A stretch of DNA of 64,000 nt from Bacteroides sp. (GTDB lineage Bacteria; Bacteroidota; Bacteroidia; Bacteroidales; Muribaculaceae): positions 94,603 to 158,602 of the forward strand of contig JAMPHF010000001.1 in NCBI GenBank assembly GCA_023663525.1, written 5' to 3'. Below, piece by piece: positions 18,001 through 27,111 of this stretch; positions within the stretch are counted from its first letter, which is position 1, and each line of letters starts with the position of its first letter. The translations under genes and the position numbers were made by a program. Under the pieces are notes generated by a model. The model saw nothing but the letters and a program-made list of their open reading frames with translations. It was not told the origin of the DNA and searched no databases.

Positions 18001-18383
18001 GAGTGTGTCTCATAACAAAAATTAAATCGAGGATCCCGGATTTTCTTTCTCGACAAGCTCGAAAGCGGCAAGCCGATGAGGAGGGGATTTTCCACTGCAG
18101 TTGAAGGAGTGTACTTCATGTACACGACTGAGACAAAGTGGAAAATACACCCAAAAGACGGGAGGCTAAGGTAACTTTTCAAGGACACATCTAATAAATT
18201 GAATTTAATCTATAACAACAAAATAGTATTAATTAACAAATGATAAGGCTGCACGACACACTCTTTGGTGCTTTTCTCTCAACTCTTCGGTCGAGTGGCA
18301 AGAGCCACACTCCCTCAGAGTTAAGAGAAAATCCCTCAAAGATTGCGTCGCCCTCGTTTTAACTTTTGTTATGAGACACACTC
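18001..18383. mobile_element. 383-bp MITE-like element, copy 1
   Basis: The element is bounded by inverted terminal repeats GAGTGTGTCTCATAAC... of 26 bp (one mismatch here) and carries no transposase. A near-identical copy with about a dozen substitutions and no net indel lies at 43463-43845. Inside are two long stem-loops: ATTTTCCACT (18087-18096) pairs with AGTGGAAAAT (18137-18146) around an inner GTGTAC-ttcat-GTACAC. TTTTCTCTCAACTCT (18272-18286) pairs with 18317-18331 with one mismatch. Flanks are TTAA and CTAG, compatible with a YTAR-type target. A 63-codon minus-strand frame inside it is probably not a gene. Confidence 0.85.
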
Positions 18384-18419
18384 TAGACCAATCCTTATCG
18401 TTACATCCTCAAAATTTCG

Positions 18420-18427
18420 TAAATTTG
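18420..18427 (+). promoter_or_regulatory. -7 box (TAAATTTG) just upstream of the response regulator
   Basis: TAAATTTG matches TAnnTTTG and ends 4 nt before the ATG at 18432, so the transcript could be leaderless. No clear -33 TTTG is seen. The 383-bp element ends 36 bp further upstream. Confidence 0.4.
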
Positions 18428-18431
18428 CATC

Positions 18432-19772
18432 ATGATTCTGATTGTAGATGACGACGCCGGCATACGACTGTCATTGCGTCTGCTCCTGACGCGCAACGGT
18501 CACGATGTGACCATGGCTTCCACTCCGAAAGAGGCCATGGAATTCATACGCAGCACCCGCCCACAGCTTGTCCTGCTTGACATGAATTTCTCACGGGCAA
18601 CCTCAGGCGACGAGGGGCTGACACTCCTCAAGCAAATCAGAGTGTTCCATCCTGACCTCCCGGTCATACTGATGACCGCATGGGGCAGCATCCCGCTCGC
18701 CGTGGAGGGTATGCAGGCCGGAGCTTTCGATTTCATCACAAAGCCCTGGGACAATGCATCGCTGCTCCAGCGTGTCAATGTCGCGCTGGAACTCAGCCAA
18801 CCGGAGGCACCCAAGGAGGAGACAATGACGAAGTTTGACCGCTCTTTCATCATCGGGCGTTCACCGGGACTAATGAATGTCCTCGACACCATCGAGCGCA
18901 TAGCCCGGACCGATGCGCCGGTGCTAATCATGGGCGAGAACGGAACCGGCAAGGAACTCATAGCCGAAGCCATCCACCGCAACAGCAACCGCCGGACAGG
19001 TCCGATGGTCAAGGTCAATCTCGGAGGTATATCCACATCGCTGTTTGAGAGTGAGATGTTCGGTCATAAGAAAGGTGCGTTCACCGGTGCGATAGCCGAC
19101 CGCGAGGGGAGATTCGCAATGGCCAACGGCGGGACAATATTCCTCGATGAAATCGGAGAGCTTGATTTCAATTGCCAGGTGAAACTGCTGCGTGTGCTTC
19201 AGGAACACACCTACGAGATGCTCGGCGACAGCCGTCCGAGGCGCACTGATGTCAGAGTGGTGTGTGCTACCAATGCCGATCTTCCCGCAATGGTGGCCGA
19301 CAGGACATTCCGCGAGGATCTTTTCTACCGCATCAACCTTATCACCGTCACCCTGCCGCCACTGCGCGAACGCAGGTCAGACATCCCGCTGCTCGTCAAC
19401 CACATCGTTAGGAATCACTGTGACATCACCGGTCGCGAACAGCCTGAGATAACAGAGGAGGCTATGGACTATCTGTCATCACTCCCCTATCCCGGAAACA
19501 TCCGCGAACTGAAAAACTTTGTCGAGCGCACTCTGCTTGTCACTCCCGACAGCACCCTTGACCGTCGCGACTTTCAGGCACAGTACACCGGTTCGCCGGT
19601 CATCACCGACAGCAAGATCACTGCCGCCAATACGCTTGAATCAAAGGAACGCGATTCCATCGAGACAGCCATTTCCCAAACCGGAGGCAACCTCTCGCGT
19701 GCGGCCGCTATGCTCGGGATAAGCCGTCAGGCCCTCTATAGGCGCATCGAAAAATATGGAATAACTCTATGA
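18432..19772 (+). CDS. Sigma-54-dependent response regulator (NtrC family)
   Basis: The 446-residue product has three domains. The receiver (1-120) has acidic Asp6-Asp8, phospho-acceptor Asp50 in LLDMNF, and Lys near 104 in TKPWD. The AAA+ domain has Walker A GENGTGKE (168-175), the sigma-54-contacting GAFTGA loop (215-220) and Walker [11 protein letters not shown] (233-242). A Fis-type HTH lies at about 415-446. All key residues are intact, so it should activate sigma-54 promoters on phosphorylation. The likely partner kinase overlaps its stop by 4 bp, and the likely target is the -24/-12 promoter of the adjacent export operon. The target assignment is inference. Confidence 0.95.
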   Translation: MILIVDDDAGIRLSLRLLLTRNGHDVTMASTPKEAMEFIRSTRPQLVLLDMNFSRATSGDEGLTLLKQIRVFHPDLPVILMTAWGSIPLAVEGMQAGAFDFITKPWDNASLLQRVNVALELSQPEAPKEETMTKFDRSFIIGRSPGLMNVLDTIERIARTDAPVLIMGENGTGKELIAEAIHRNSNRRTGPMVKVNLGGISTSLFESEMFGHKKGAFTGAIADREGRFAMANGGTIFLDEIGELDFNCQVKLLRVLQEHTYEMLGDSRPRRTDVRVVCATNADLPAMVADRTFREDLFYRINLITVTLPPLRERRSDIPLLVNHIVRNHCDITGREQPEITEEAMDYLSSLPYPGNIRELKNFVERTLLVTPDSTLDRRDFQAQYTGSPVITDSKITAANTLESKERDSIETAISQTGGNLSRAAAMLGISRQALYRRIEKYGITL

Positions 19773-21079
19773 GATTTAGCTGGATCTTTACGCTCATCGG
19801 GCTGATACTTCTTGCCGTAATCACAATCGCCGTCATGCTCCCGGAGGATTGCAATCCGATAATCGGTTGGATTGCAAAAACCGTGTGCGGGCTTTCGCTG
19901 TTGCTGTTGATAGTGTTTCACCGCAACATCATGAAACCCATCCGAAGCATATCAAACGGCTTCAATCTCCTGAAAGCCCAGGATTTCAGCAGCCGTCTCT
20001 CACACGTTGACCAACATGAGGCCGACAAGATCATCGACATGTTCAACCGCATGATGTCGGCACTCAAGGAAGAACGCCTCCACATGCGCGAGCAGAATCA
20101 TTTCCTTGACCTGCTGATCAATGTCTCCCCAATGGGTATAATCATCCTTGACAATGACGGGCGCATAGCCACCGCCAACCCCTCAGCGTCCGCCTTTCTT
20201 GATTTCGACAAGCCGGTTGACCTCCGAGGTATACACCTCGATGATCTGGACTCACCGCTTGGCCACACGATTGCCGGTCTGGAGGCTGACGCGATCGAGA
20301 CAGTCAGATTCAGCGACTCGATGATCTACCGTTGCTCACGGCTCTCATTCATGAACCAGGGATTCGCACACCCCTTCCTGCTCATCGAAAAACTGACCGA
20401 TGAAGTGATGAAGGCAGAAAAGAAGAGCTATGAAAAGGTGATCCGTGTGATAGCCCATGAAGTCAACAATACGATGGCCGGTGTCAACTCCATGCTCTCC
20501 ACCGCAGAATCGGTACTCGAAGAAAATCCGAAAGAAAATGCCGACATCCTCGAAGTCATCAACGTGTGCGAAGGGCGATGTCAGACCATGAGCCAGTTCA
20601 TCACCTCCTTTGCAAATGTCGTGAAAATCCCGGAAGCAAACCTCGGCTTGACAGACCTCAACAAAGAAATCAACCGATGGAAAGTGCTGCTTGAAAGCAT
20701 CTGCCACGGACGGGACATCGATCTGACCTTTGACCTGTGCGACAATCGTTTGCCCGTGCAACTCGACACCGTCCTTATGGAACAGGTGATGATCAACATC
20801 ATCAAAAACTCGGCCGAAAGTATCGGGCACGGCGGAAAAATATCCGTAGCAACCACAGCCACACCTCCGACCCTCACCGTCACCGATGACGGTCCCGGAA
20901 TATCCGACGAGACTGCCAAAATGCTTTTCAGCCCATTCTTCTCCACCAAAGTTAACGGTCATGGAATAGGATTACTGTTCATCAGTGAAGTCCTCCACAA
21001 GCATGGATGTAAATTCTCACTGACCACTTCCCCGGCCGACCACCTCACTCGATTCAAAATACAATTCAAGAACGCCTGA
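19769..21079 (+). CDS. Membrane sensor histidine kinase (NtrY-like)
   Basis: The 436-residue product has two N-terminal transmembrane helices (residues ~5-24 and ~33-50) with almost no periplasmic loop, then a HAMP-like linker (~52-105), a PAS domain (~112-215), and a DHp domain with phospho-acceptor His230 in RVIAHEVNNTMAG. A HATPase_c domain follows with an N-box (IKNSAESIGHG), DDGPGIS and a GHGIGLLF G-box. The tiny periplasmic part suggests it senses within the membrane or cytoplasm. The start overlaps the response regulator stop (ATGA), so the two are one transcription and translation unit. Confidence 0.93.
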   Translation: MRFSWIFTLIGLILLAVITIAVMLPEDCNPIIGWIAKTVCGLSLLLLIVFHRNIMKPIRSISNGFNLLKAQDFSSRLSHVDQHEADKIIDMFNRMMSALKEERLHMREQNHFLDLLINVSPMGIIILDNDGRIATANPSASAFLDFDKPVDLRGIHLDDLDSPLGHTIAGLEADAIETVRFSDSMIYRCSRLSFMNQGFAHPFLLIEKLTDEVMKAEKKSYEKVIRVIAHEVNNTMAGVNSMLSTAESVLEENPKENADILEVINVCEGRCQTMSQFITSFANVVKIPEANLGLTDLNKEINRWKVLLESICHGRDIDLTFDLCDNRLPVQLDTVLMEQVMINIIKNSAESIGHGGKISVATTATPPTLTVTDDGPGISDETAKMLFSPFFSTKVNGHGIGLLFISEVLHKHGCKFSLTTSPADHLTRFKIQFKNA

Positions 21080-21171
21080 CAATCAAGCCATAGCGTCACG
21101 AATTAAAATAAAATTTGATAAAAAGTCGCAGAATTATCCATCCGTAGCTATGCTATGAATGGATTATTTCG

Positions 21172-21179
21172 TAACTTTG
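21172..21179 (+). promoter_or_regulatory. -7 box (TAACTTTG) of the tRNA-Arg gene
   Basis: TAACTTTG ends 19 nt before the mature tRNA 5' end. No convincing -33 TTTG is seen. The remaining stretch from 21080 to 21171 after the kinase gene holds nothing else recognisable. Confidence 0.6.
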
Positions 21180-21198
21180 CACCACACATCCACAACTC

Positions 21199-21270
21199 GC
21201 CTTGGTAGTTCAATGGATAGAACGGGAAATTCCTAATTTTCAGATAGGGGTTCGATTCCCCTCCGGGGTA
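21199..21270 (+). tRNA. tRNA-Arg (anticodon CCU)
   Basis: The 72-nt sequence folds as a standard cloverleaf: D stem GTTC/GAAC with an AATGGATA loop, anticodon stem GGAAA/TTTTC with loop TTCCTAA (anticodon CCU, reading AGG), T stem AGGGG/CCCCT with loop TTCGATT, and discriminator A. The acceptor stem GCCTTGG/CCGGGGT contains three G-U wobbles. CCA is not encoded, as is usual in Bacteroidetes. No integrase or attachment-site duplication is seen near it. Confidence 0.92.
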
Positions 21271-21275
21271 CTCAT

Positions 21276-21329
21276 GGACGGAAAAATCAGATTATCGTAT
21301 GAGAGACTGATTTTTCCGTCCCTCTTTTT
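21276..21329 (+). terminator. Terminator after tRNA-Arg
   Basis: A perfect 15-bp inverted repeat (21276-21290 with 21307-21321) is followed by TCTTTTTG. Confidence 0.85.
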
Positions 21330-21387
21330 GCTCATATTCAAATCATATTTCATCAACGATTAAGCCGGATTGTTGGCAAAAAATAGC

Positions 21388-21395
21388 TATCTTTG
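21388..21395 (+). promoter_or_regulatory. -7 box (TATCTTTG) of alaS
   Basis: TATCTTTG matches TAnnTTTG and lies 51 nt before the alaS ATG. A TTG at 21370-21372 is too close (15 bp) for a standard -33 element. Confidence 0.5.
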
Positions 21396-21446
21396 CAAAC
21401 CAATTGACCAATCATTACGTCAACAATTACAAAGTACTATATAAAT

Positions 21447-24068
21447 ATGCTGACAGCTAAGGAAATACGCGAATCTTTCAAAGAGTTTTTCCGCACCAAG
21501 GGACACCACATTGTCCCCTCCGCTCCAATGGTGATCAAGGACGATCCGACACTGATGTTCACCAATGCGGGCATGAATCAATTCAAGGATATAATCCTTG
21601 GCAACAAGGCCGCAAAATATCAGCGTGTAGCCGATTCGCAGAAGTGTCTGCGCGTGTCGGGCAAGCACAACGACCTTGAGGAAGTGGGTATGGACACCTA
21701 TCACCACACAATGTTTGAAATGCTCGGCAACTGGTCCTTCGGTGACTATTTCAAGAAGGAAGCCATCGACTGGGCATGGGAATATCTCGTTGATGTCCTG
21801 CACCTTGATCCAAACCGCTTGTATGCGACAGTGTTTGAGGGTGCGCCAGACGAGGGTCTGACACGCGATGACGAAGCTGCCGGATATTGGGAAAAACATC
21901 TTCCCGCCTCCCACATCATCAACGGCAACAAACATGACAATTTCTGGGAAATGGGCGATACGGGGCCTTGCGGTCCTTGCTCGGAAATCCATATCGACCT
22001 CCGCAGTGATGAGGAGCGTGCAAAGATTGATGGAGCAACACTCGTCAATAAGGACAATCCCCTCGTGATTGAAATCTGGAATCTTGTGTTCATGCAGTTC
22101 AACCGCAAGGCTGACGGATCGCTCGAACCACTCCCCGCAAAGGTAATTGATACCGGCATGGGATTTGAACGCCTCTGCATGGCACTCCAGGGGAAGAAAT
22201 CGAACTACGACACCGATGTGTTCACTCCGCTGATAAACCGCATTGCCGAACTTTCAGGCAAAGAATACGGCAAGGATCCCAAAGTTGACGTGGCCATGCG
22301 CGTAATCGCCGACCACGTCCGCACCATCTCATTCTCCATTGCCGACAGCCAGCTTCCGAGCAATGCCAAGGCCGGCTATGTGATCCGTCGAATACTGCGT
22401 CGCGCAGTCCGCTATGCCTACACATTCCTTGACCAGAAACAAGCGTTCATGTATAAGCTCGTCAATACGCTCATCGACTCCATGGGTGAGGCCTATCCTG
22501 AGATTGCAGCTCAGCGCGAACTTATCATGAAGGTCATCAAGGAGGAGGAAGATTCATTCCTCCGCACGCTCGACAAGGGTATATCAATCCTTGACGATGC
22601 AATCAAAAATGCTAAAAAACAGAGCAAAAACGAAATTTCCGGGAAGGAGGCTTTCGTGCTCTACGACACATACGGATTTCCGCTTGACCTCACGGAACTC
22701 ATACTTAAAGAAAACGGCATGACCCTCGACAAAAAAGAATTTGATGTCGAGATGGAAGCTCAGAAGACCCGTGCGCGCAACGCTGCCGCTGTCGAGGCTA
22801 CCGACTGGGTCACCGTCAACGAGGGCGAAACAGAATTTGTCGGCTATGACTCAACGACATGCCACACACACATCCTCCGCTACCGCAAGGTCACTCAGAA
22901 AAACAAAGATTTCTATCAGATTGTCCTTTCCGTCACACCATTCTATGCAGAGATGGGCGGACAAGTCGGTGACAGCGGTTGGCTCATCGACGGTGATGAA
23001 AAAATTGAGATATACGACACCAAACGTGAAAACGGACAGGCTGTTCATCTCAGCAAGAAGCTCCCGACGAATGTCAAAGCCGAATTCATCGCGCAGATCA
23101 ATGAAGACAACCGTCGCGCAACTGAATGTAACCACACAGCTACCCACCTCCTTCACGCAGCACTCCGCGAGGTCCTTGGAACACATGTCGAGCAGAAAGG
23201 CTCATACGTTTCGCCCGGAATGCTCCGATTTGACTTCTCCCACTTCCAGAAAGTGACACCTGAGGAACTCCGCAAGGCAGAACACATCGCCAACGTCAAT
23301 GTCCGCAAGGCAATCCCTCTCGACGAACATCGCCACATGCCCATCGTCGAGGCTCTCGACATGGGTGCAATGGCACTGTTCGGTGAAAAGTATGGTGAAG
23401 ATGTGCGCGTGGTCAAATATGGTGACTCGGTAGAACTCTGTGGTGGAACTCACGTGCCGAACACCGGCAACATCGGCTCCATCCGCATCATCTCTGAATC
23501 GAGCATTGCAGCCGGAATCCGCCGAATCGAAGCTGTCACCGCCGGCGTTGCCGAAAAAATGGTTGACCAGCTCTCGGACGATATGCACAGGGTTGCCGAA
23601 CTCCTCCACAATGCCCCCGACGTGCTTCAGGCACTCCGCAGATCTATTGAGGAGAACGCAGAACTCCGCAAACAGGCCGAGGAATACATGCAGGAGCGTA
23701 TCCGCAACATGGCCCGTGAATGTGTCGATAAGGCCGAGACCGTGAATGGCATAAAGATAGCTTCCTTATCAGGGATGCGCGTGCCTGAAGCAGTCAAGGG
23801 AGTTGCGTTCGGCATCCGTCAGTTGTCACCTGAAAAGACTGCATTCATTGCAGCGACCGTTGACATGACCGGCAAACCCCTGCTCACAGTCGCAATCACC
23901 GACGACCTCGTCAAGGAAGGCTTCAACGCGTCAACTATTGTCCGCGAAGCTGCAAAAGCCATCAAGGGCGGTGGAGGCGGTCAGCCGGGATTCGCCCAGG
24001 CCGGAGGCAAGGACGGCAATGGCATTGCCACTGCATTCCAGACCCTTCACGAAGCGTTCAAGAAGTAA
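21447..24068 (+). CDS. alaS: Alanyl-tRNA synthetase
   Basis: AlaS charges tRNA-Ala and edits mischarged Ser and Gly. The 873-residue product has the class II catalytic core ([35 protein letters not shown]), the tRNA-recognition region with [19 protein letters not shown], the editing domain with HTATH (about 563-567) and [10 protein letters not shown] zinc-binding motifs, and the C-Ala domain ending in [14 protein letters not shown]. The length is normal and nothing is missing. It is transcribed alone and ends at a strong hairpin. Confidence 0.98.
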   Translation: MLTAKEIRESFKEFFRTKGHHIVPSAPMVIKDDPTLMFTNAGMNQFKDIILGNKAAKYQRVADSQKCLRVSGKHNDLEEVGMDTYHHTMFEMLGNWSFGDYFKKEAIDWAWEYLVDVLHLDPNRLYATVFEGAPDEGLTRDDEAAGYWEKHLPASHIINGNKHDNFWEMGDTGPCGPCSEIHIDLRSDEERAKIDGATLVNKDNPLVIEIWNLVFMQFNRKADGSLEPLPAKVIDTGMGFERLCMALQGKKSNYDTDVFTPLINRIAELSGKEYGKDPKVDVAMRVIADHVRTISFSIADSQLPSNAKAGYVIRRILRRAVRYAYTFLDQKQAFMYKLVNTLIDSMGEAYPEIAAQRELIMKVIKEEEDSFLRTLDKGISILDDAIKNAKKQSKNEISGKEAFVLYDTYGFPLDLTELILKENGMTLDKKEFDVEMEAQKTRARNAAAVEATDWVTVNEGETEFVGYDSTTCHTHILRYRKVTQKNKDFYQIVLSVTPFYAEMGGQVGDSGWLIDGDEKIEIYDTKRENGQAVHLSKKLPTNVKAEFIAQINEDNRRATECNHTATHLLHAALREVLGTHVEQKGSYVSPGMLRFDFSHFQKVTPEELRKAEHIANVNVRKAIPLDEHRHMPIVEALDMGAMALFGEKYGEDVRVVKYGDSVELCGGTHVPNTGNIGSIRIISESSIAAGIRRIEAVTAGVAEKMVDQLSDDMHRVAELLHNAPDVLQALRRSIEENAELRKQAEEYMQERIRNMARECVDKAETVNGIKIASLSGMRVPEAVKGVAFGIRQLSPEKTAFIAATVDMTGKPLLTVAITDDLVKEGFNASTIVREAAKAIKGGGGGQPGFAQAGGKDGNGIATAFQTLHEAFKK

Positions 24069-24092
24069 CACAACATAAGGATATAGGTAATT

Positions 24093-24141
24093 TCAAGTGC
24101 ATGACAGCGGCAGCCTTTGCCGCCTGTCATGCACTTCTTTT
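24093..24141 (+). terminator. Terminator after alaS
   Basis: AAGTGCATGACAG (24093-24105) pairs with CTGTCATGCACTT (24122-24134). An inner CGGCA/TGCCG extends the stem, and CTTTTATTG follows. Confidence 0.85.
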
Positions 24142-24192
24142 ATTGTGTTCGGTCATGTGAGACGCTGCCATCAACAAGGACACGGACATAGA

Positions 24193-24222
24193 CAAAAACT
24201 GCCCCGGACATCGCCGGGGCAG
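24193..24222 (-). terminator. Terminator after the GH105 gene
   Basis: CTGCCCCGG (24199-24207) pairs with CCGGGGCAG (24214-24222). On the minus strand the stem is followed by TTTTTGTC, so it serves the GH105 gene arriving from the right. Confidence 0.8.
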
Positions 24223-24296
24223 CAGAAATAGAGGTTTGTAAGATGATTGAAAGTATAATGCGTATTTCTTTCAATGATCGTGTGGTTGGATATTGT

Positions 24297-25607
24297 TTAC
24301 TTTCCGGATTTCTTTTTGTTTTTCTTGAATGAATCGACATCATAGCCAAGATCCTCCATCTCAAGAGAAGCCCAGATGAACGGACCTACGCCCTTGGCGT
24401 CATTGTCGCGGACAGGTTCACTGAAATAATAGGCATAAGAGCCGTCACGACGCTTGTTTTCCTTCACTTTTGGAGCGGCTTTCAGCACTGCATCGCTGAT
24501 ACCCGGGCCAAGACCTGCGACAACACAGCAATCGGTGAGCGAAATCGTTCCGTCCGCATCCTCACGGATGAAATTATCTATTATCCCCTCGTAGGCCTTC
24601 ACTCCGGCCTGACGATATTTCGGGTCACTGACCCAACCCTTGCGGGCAGCTTTCAGAAGTGAATATGCAAACATTGACGAGCATGTGGACTCAAGATAAT
24701 TCCCTTCGCGCTCCGGGGAATCCATCACCTGATACCATACGCCTGTTTTCGGATCTTGCCACTTGATGATATTGTCAAAGCAGCGTGTAAGGAGGTCAAT
24801 GACCTCGCCACGGCGTTCATAATCCTCGGGGAGCACGTCAAGCAATTCGACAAGAGCCATCGTGTACCAACCCTGGGCACGTCCCCAGCAGTGTTGCGAC
24901 AGACCTGTCTCATTATCGCTCCAGAACATCTCACGGCTCTCATCCCAAGCATGACGGTTCAGACCGGTCTTAGGGTCATAGGTGCGTTCATACGTACTCT
25001 TGATCTGATCCACGGCATCATCATAAATCGGCTTGGCCAATTCAGGAGTATATATCTGACTCGCTGTGAGCACACGGAACGGAAGCCCCATGAAAATGCC
25101 GTCGAGCCACACCTGATAGGCATAGATTGCCTTGTGCCAGTAGACACCTTCATTCGTCCTCGGCTGATCGCTGAGCTGACGCATCAGCGTGTTCATTGCC
25201 TTTAGATTTTTCGGTTCGGGAAAATGTTCGTACATGCGACTCACGAAATGACCCGTGCGCACATTGTCAAGATTATAATCAAGCATCTTATAGCCACGGA
25301 TCTCGCCGTCAGGCGAAATCATTGTGTCGGTGTACTGTATGCAATAATCCTTTATGTCATCACCACCATAGCGGAGATAAGTGTCGAGCATTGACTCAAG
25401 CTCTATTCCCATGACATAGCTCCATTTCGGGCGAGTGGAGAAATCGAGCATATAACTTTGAGGGACACGCTGCATCTCGGAGCGAGTGAGCCACTCGGAA
25501 TAATGTTTAGGCGTTTCAGCCGCCTTCTTCGCGGGAGCTGTCGCAGCGAAAATTGTGCCGACCCCGGCTAAAAAAACGCTTGCAAGCAGCAACTTCAACT
25601 TTTTCAT
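24297..25607 (-). CDS. Glycoside hydrolase family 105 (unsaturated rhamnogalacturonyl/glucuronyl hydrolase-like), secreted
   Basis: The 436-residue product starts with a signal peptide (MKKLKLLLASVFLAGVGTIFAA) followed by an alpha/alpha-barrel of the GH88/GH105 type. Supporting segments are GLNRHAWDES, SQHCWGRAQGWYTMALVELLD and the C-terminal YAYYFSEP. The WGRAQGW motif is the GH105 hallmark. Such enzymes remove the unsaturated uronic acid left by pectin or glucuronan lyases. No lyase, SusC or SusD gene is adjacent, so it is not in an obvious polysaccharide utilisation locus. The tail is Lys-rich (FKKNKKKSGK). Confidence 0.88.
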   Translation of the reverse strand: MKKLKLLLASVFLAGVGTIFAATAPAKKAAETPKHYSEWLTRSEMQRVPQSYMLDFSTRPKWSYVMGIELESMLDTYLRYGGDDIKDYCIQYTDTMISPDGEIRGYKMLDYNLDNVRTGHFVSRMYEHFPEPKNLKAMNTLMRQLSDQPRTNEGVYWHKAIYAYQVWLDGIFMGLPFRVLTASQIYTPELAKPIYDDAVDQIKSTYERTYDPKTGLNRHAWDESREMFWSDNETGLSQHCWGRAQGWYTMALVELLDVLPEDYERRGEVIDLLTRCFDNIIKWQDPKTGVWYQVMDSPEREGNYLESTCSSMFAYSLLKAARKGWVSDPKYRQAGVKAYEGIIDNFIREDADGTISLTDCCVVAGLGPGISDAVLKAAPKVKENKRRDGSYAYYFSEPVRDNDAKGVGPFIWASLEMEDLGYDVDSFKKNKKKSGK

Positions 25608-25654
25608 TGGGGTTTAAGGTGTGAATTGAATGATTTATCTGTCTTTAGTTCGGG

Positions 25655-25686
25655 CAAAGATATTCAAAATACTTGTAACTACCAAA
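25655..25686 (-). promoter_or_regulatory. Promoter of the GH105 gene (-33 TTTG / -7 TATCTTTG)
   Basis: On the minus strand TTTG (25686-25683) and TATCTTTG (25662-25655) are 20 bp apart, an exact fit to the Bacteroidetes pattern, 48 nt before the start codon. Confidence 0.75.
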
Positions 25687-25790
25687 TTGACGAACACGGA
25701 AAATTTGCGATATAAGTATCGAACAACAAAAAAATTCGTTTAATCCACGAAGTTATTTTTTTGACACCCATAAGTCACACTTAAATTTTG

Positions 25791-25798
25791 TACTTTTG
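25791..25798 (+). promoter_or_regulatory. -7 box (TACTTTTG) upstream of the PepSY gene
   Basis: TACTTTTG matches TAnnTTTG and lies 50 nt before the ATG at 25849. No TTTG at the standard distance was found. Confidence 0.5.
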
Positions 25799-25848
25799 CC
25801 GCATGTTTACCCTCCATAAAAAAAGGTCATAAAACATCTGATTCCATC

Positions 25849-26919
25849 ATGAAAAGATCCATCGTCAGAAAGCTGCATCTGTGGCTATCGATCCCATTAG
25901 GACTGATAATTACCTTGATTTGTATAACCGGTGCGTTGCTTATGTTTGAGAGAGACCTCGGGCGTAAAGGTCAGGCGGATGTCACCGATCCGGGGACAGC
26001 CCCTTTACCACTCTCTCAGCTCCTTGAGAGAGCATATGAAGCGAATCCAACAAAAAGCGACATAATCGGCATGACGATTTATCCCCAAAGCACACACGCC
26101 TACAAAATCATGCTCTCAAAACCGGCCATGGCAGCCCTTTGGCAAGACCAATACACCGGCGAGATTACAGGACAATACAAAAGAGCGGAAATTTTCAAAG
26201 TCTCAAGCTCAGCCCACCGCAGACTTTTCGGACAACTGCGGAGCACATGGGGCAACTATGGCAAACTGATTGTCGGAATCACAACTTTATGCATCATTGT
26301 CATTGTCGTTACTGGCTACATAATGTGGTTCAAGTCGGGTCGGCAACGCAGACTCACTATTCCGCTCCGCAAAGGGTCATTCCAATTCCTTCACGGACTG
26401 CACTGCGCCGGAGGAGTCTACGCCGGAATCATACTGCTGATATGCGCATTGACCGGTCTGTCATGGTCATTCGACTGGTATAAGGACGGACTATATGCCA
26501 TTTTCGGGACAAAAGCCTCCGGCTCTACCCGTAAGACAGAGAAAGCTGTAAACTTCGAGGCATGGCAGAAGGCTTTCGACGAGGTATCGGCAGCAGAGCC
26601 TGACAAGGAACTGCGATTGTACCAAGGTCGTATTGAAGTGGTCAGAGGCGGTGTTGGGAATCAGCAGGCCGTTGACATCTACAGATTTGATGCAGAAAGC
26701 GGAAAAATCACAACCGTGGAACCCTACTCTGACCAAGAGAAATCACGCCACATCAAAGGCTGGATCCAATCCTTGCACCTTGGAAGCTGGGGTAATCTGG
26801 TAACAAAAATAATCTATTTCGTGCTTGCACTGCTTGGCGGGACATTACCACTGACCGGCTACTACCTGTGGCTACACCGTGTGAAGTCACGCAAGAACAA
26901 TGGAACTCATGCGCGCTGA
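25849..26919 (+). CDS. PepSY-associated transmembrane protein
   Basis: The 356-residue product has four transmembrane segments (residues ~10-35, ~140-165, ~190-210, ~320-345). Between the first two is a PepSY-like domain. Conserved-looking features are the HRRLFG and HGLHCAGGVYAG segments and the final LPLTGYYLWLHR. Proteins of this type often accompany iron or siderophore uptake and may act as membrane reductases, but here there is no TonB receptor or iron gene nearby. The function is therefore not assigned beyond the family. It stands alone between a divergent GH105 gene and a GH31 gene. Confidence 0.85.
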   Translation: MKRSIVRKLHLWLSIPLGLIITLICITGALLMFERDLGRKGQADVTDPGTAPLPLSQLLERAYEANPTKSDIIGMTIYPQSTHAYKIMLSKPAMAALWQDQYTGEITGQYKRAEIFKVSSSAHRRLFGQLRSTWGNYGKLIVGITTLCIIVIVVTGYIMWFKSGRQRRLTIPLRKGSFQFLHGLHCAGGVYAGIILLICALTGLSWSFDWYKDGLYAIFGTKASGSTRKTEKAVNFEAWQKAFDEVSAAEPDKELRLYQGRIEVVRGGVGNQQAVDIYRFDAESGKITTVEPYSDQEKSRHIKGWIQSLHLGSWGNLVTKIIYFVLALLGGTLPLTGYYLWLHRVKSRKNNGTHAR

Positions 26920-27038
26920 TGACCATCCAGTGAAACGCCAAAGCATATAGTGTCGCTTTCCTCGAACAATACTATCCTCCAAAATCCGAATTTTTATTTG
27001 ACTTTTCAGCCGGCTATGTGTTTTAAAATAATTATGCA

Positions 27039-27046
27039 TAACTTTG
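27039..27046 (+). promoter_or_regulatory. -7 box (TAACTTTG) of the GH31 gene
   Basis: TAACTTTG lies 65 nt before the ATG at 27112. Its position inside the longer open frame argues for the downstream start. Confidence 0.55.
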
Positions 27047-27111
27047 TAAGGCGTAATTTTTATCAGTATTATATCATACACAATTATATCACACACACCG
27101 ATATTTCAAAC

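Noticed and set aside
18000..18188. 63- to 66-codon minus-strand frames inside both 383-bp elements
   Set aside because: They are conserved only because the element is repeated, they run across the inverted repeat and stem-loops, and they lack signs of selection as protein. Kept as part of the mobile element.
21199..21270. tRNA-Arg as an integration site for a genomic island
   Set aside because: No integrase gene and no duplicated tRNA 3' end were found downstream; alaS follows directly.
26950..27111. N-terminal extension of the GH31 frame by 54 codons
   Set aside because: It contains the -7 box and non-protein-like sequence; the ATG at 27112 starts a signal peptide.
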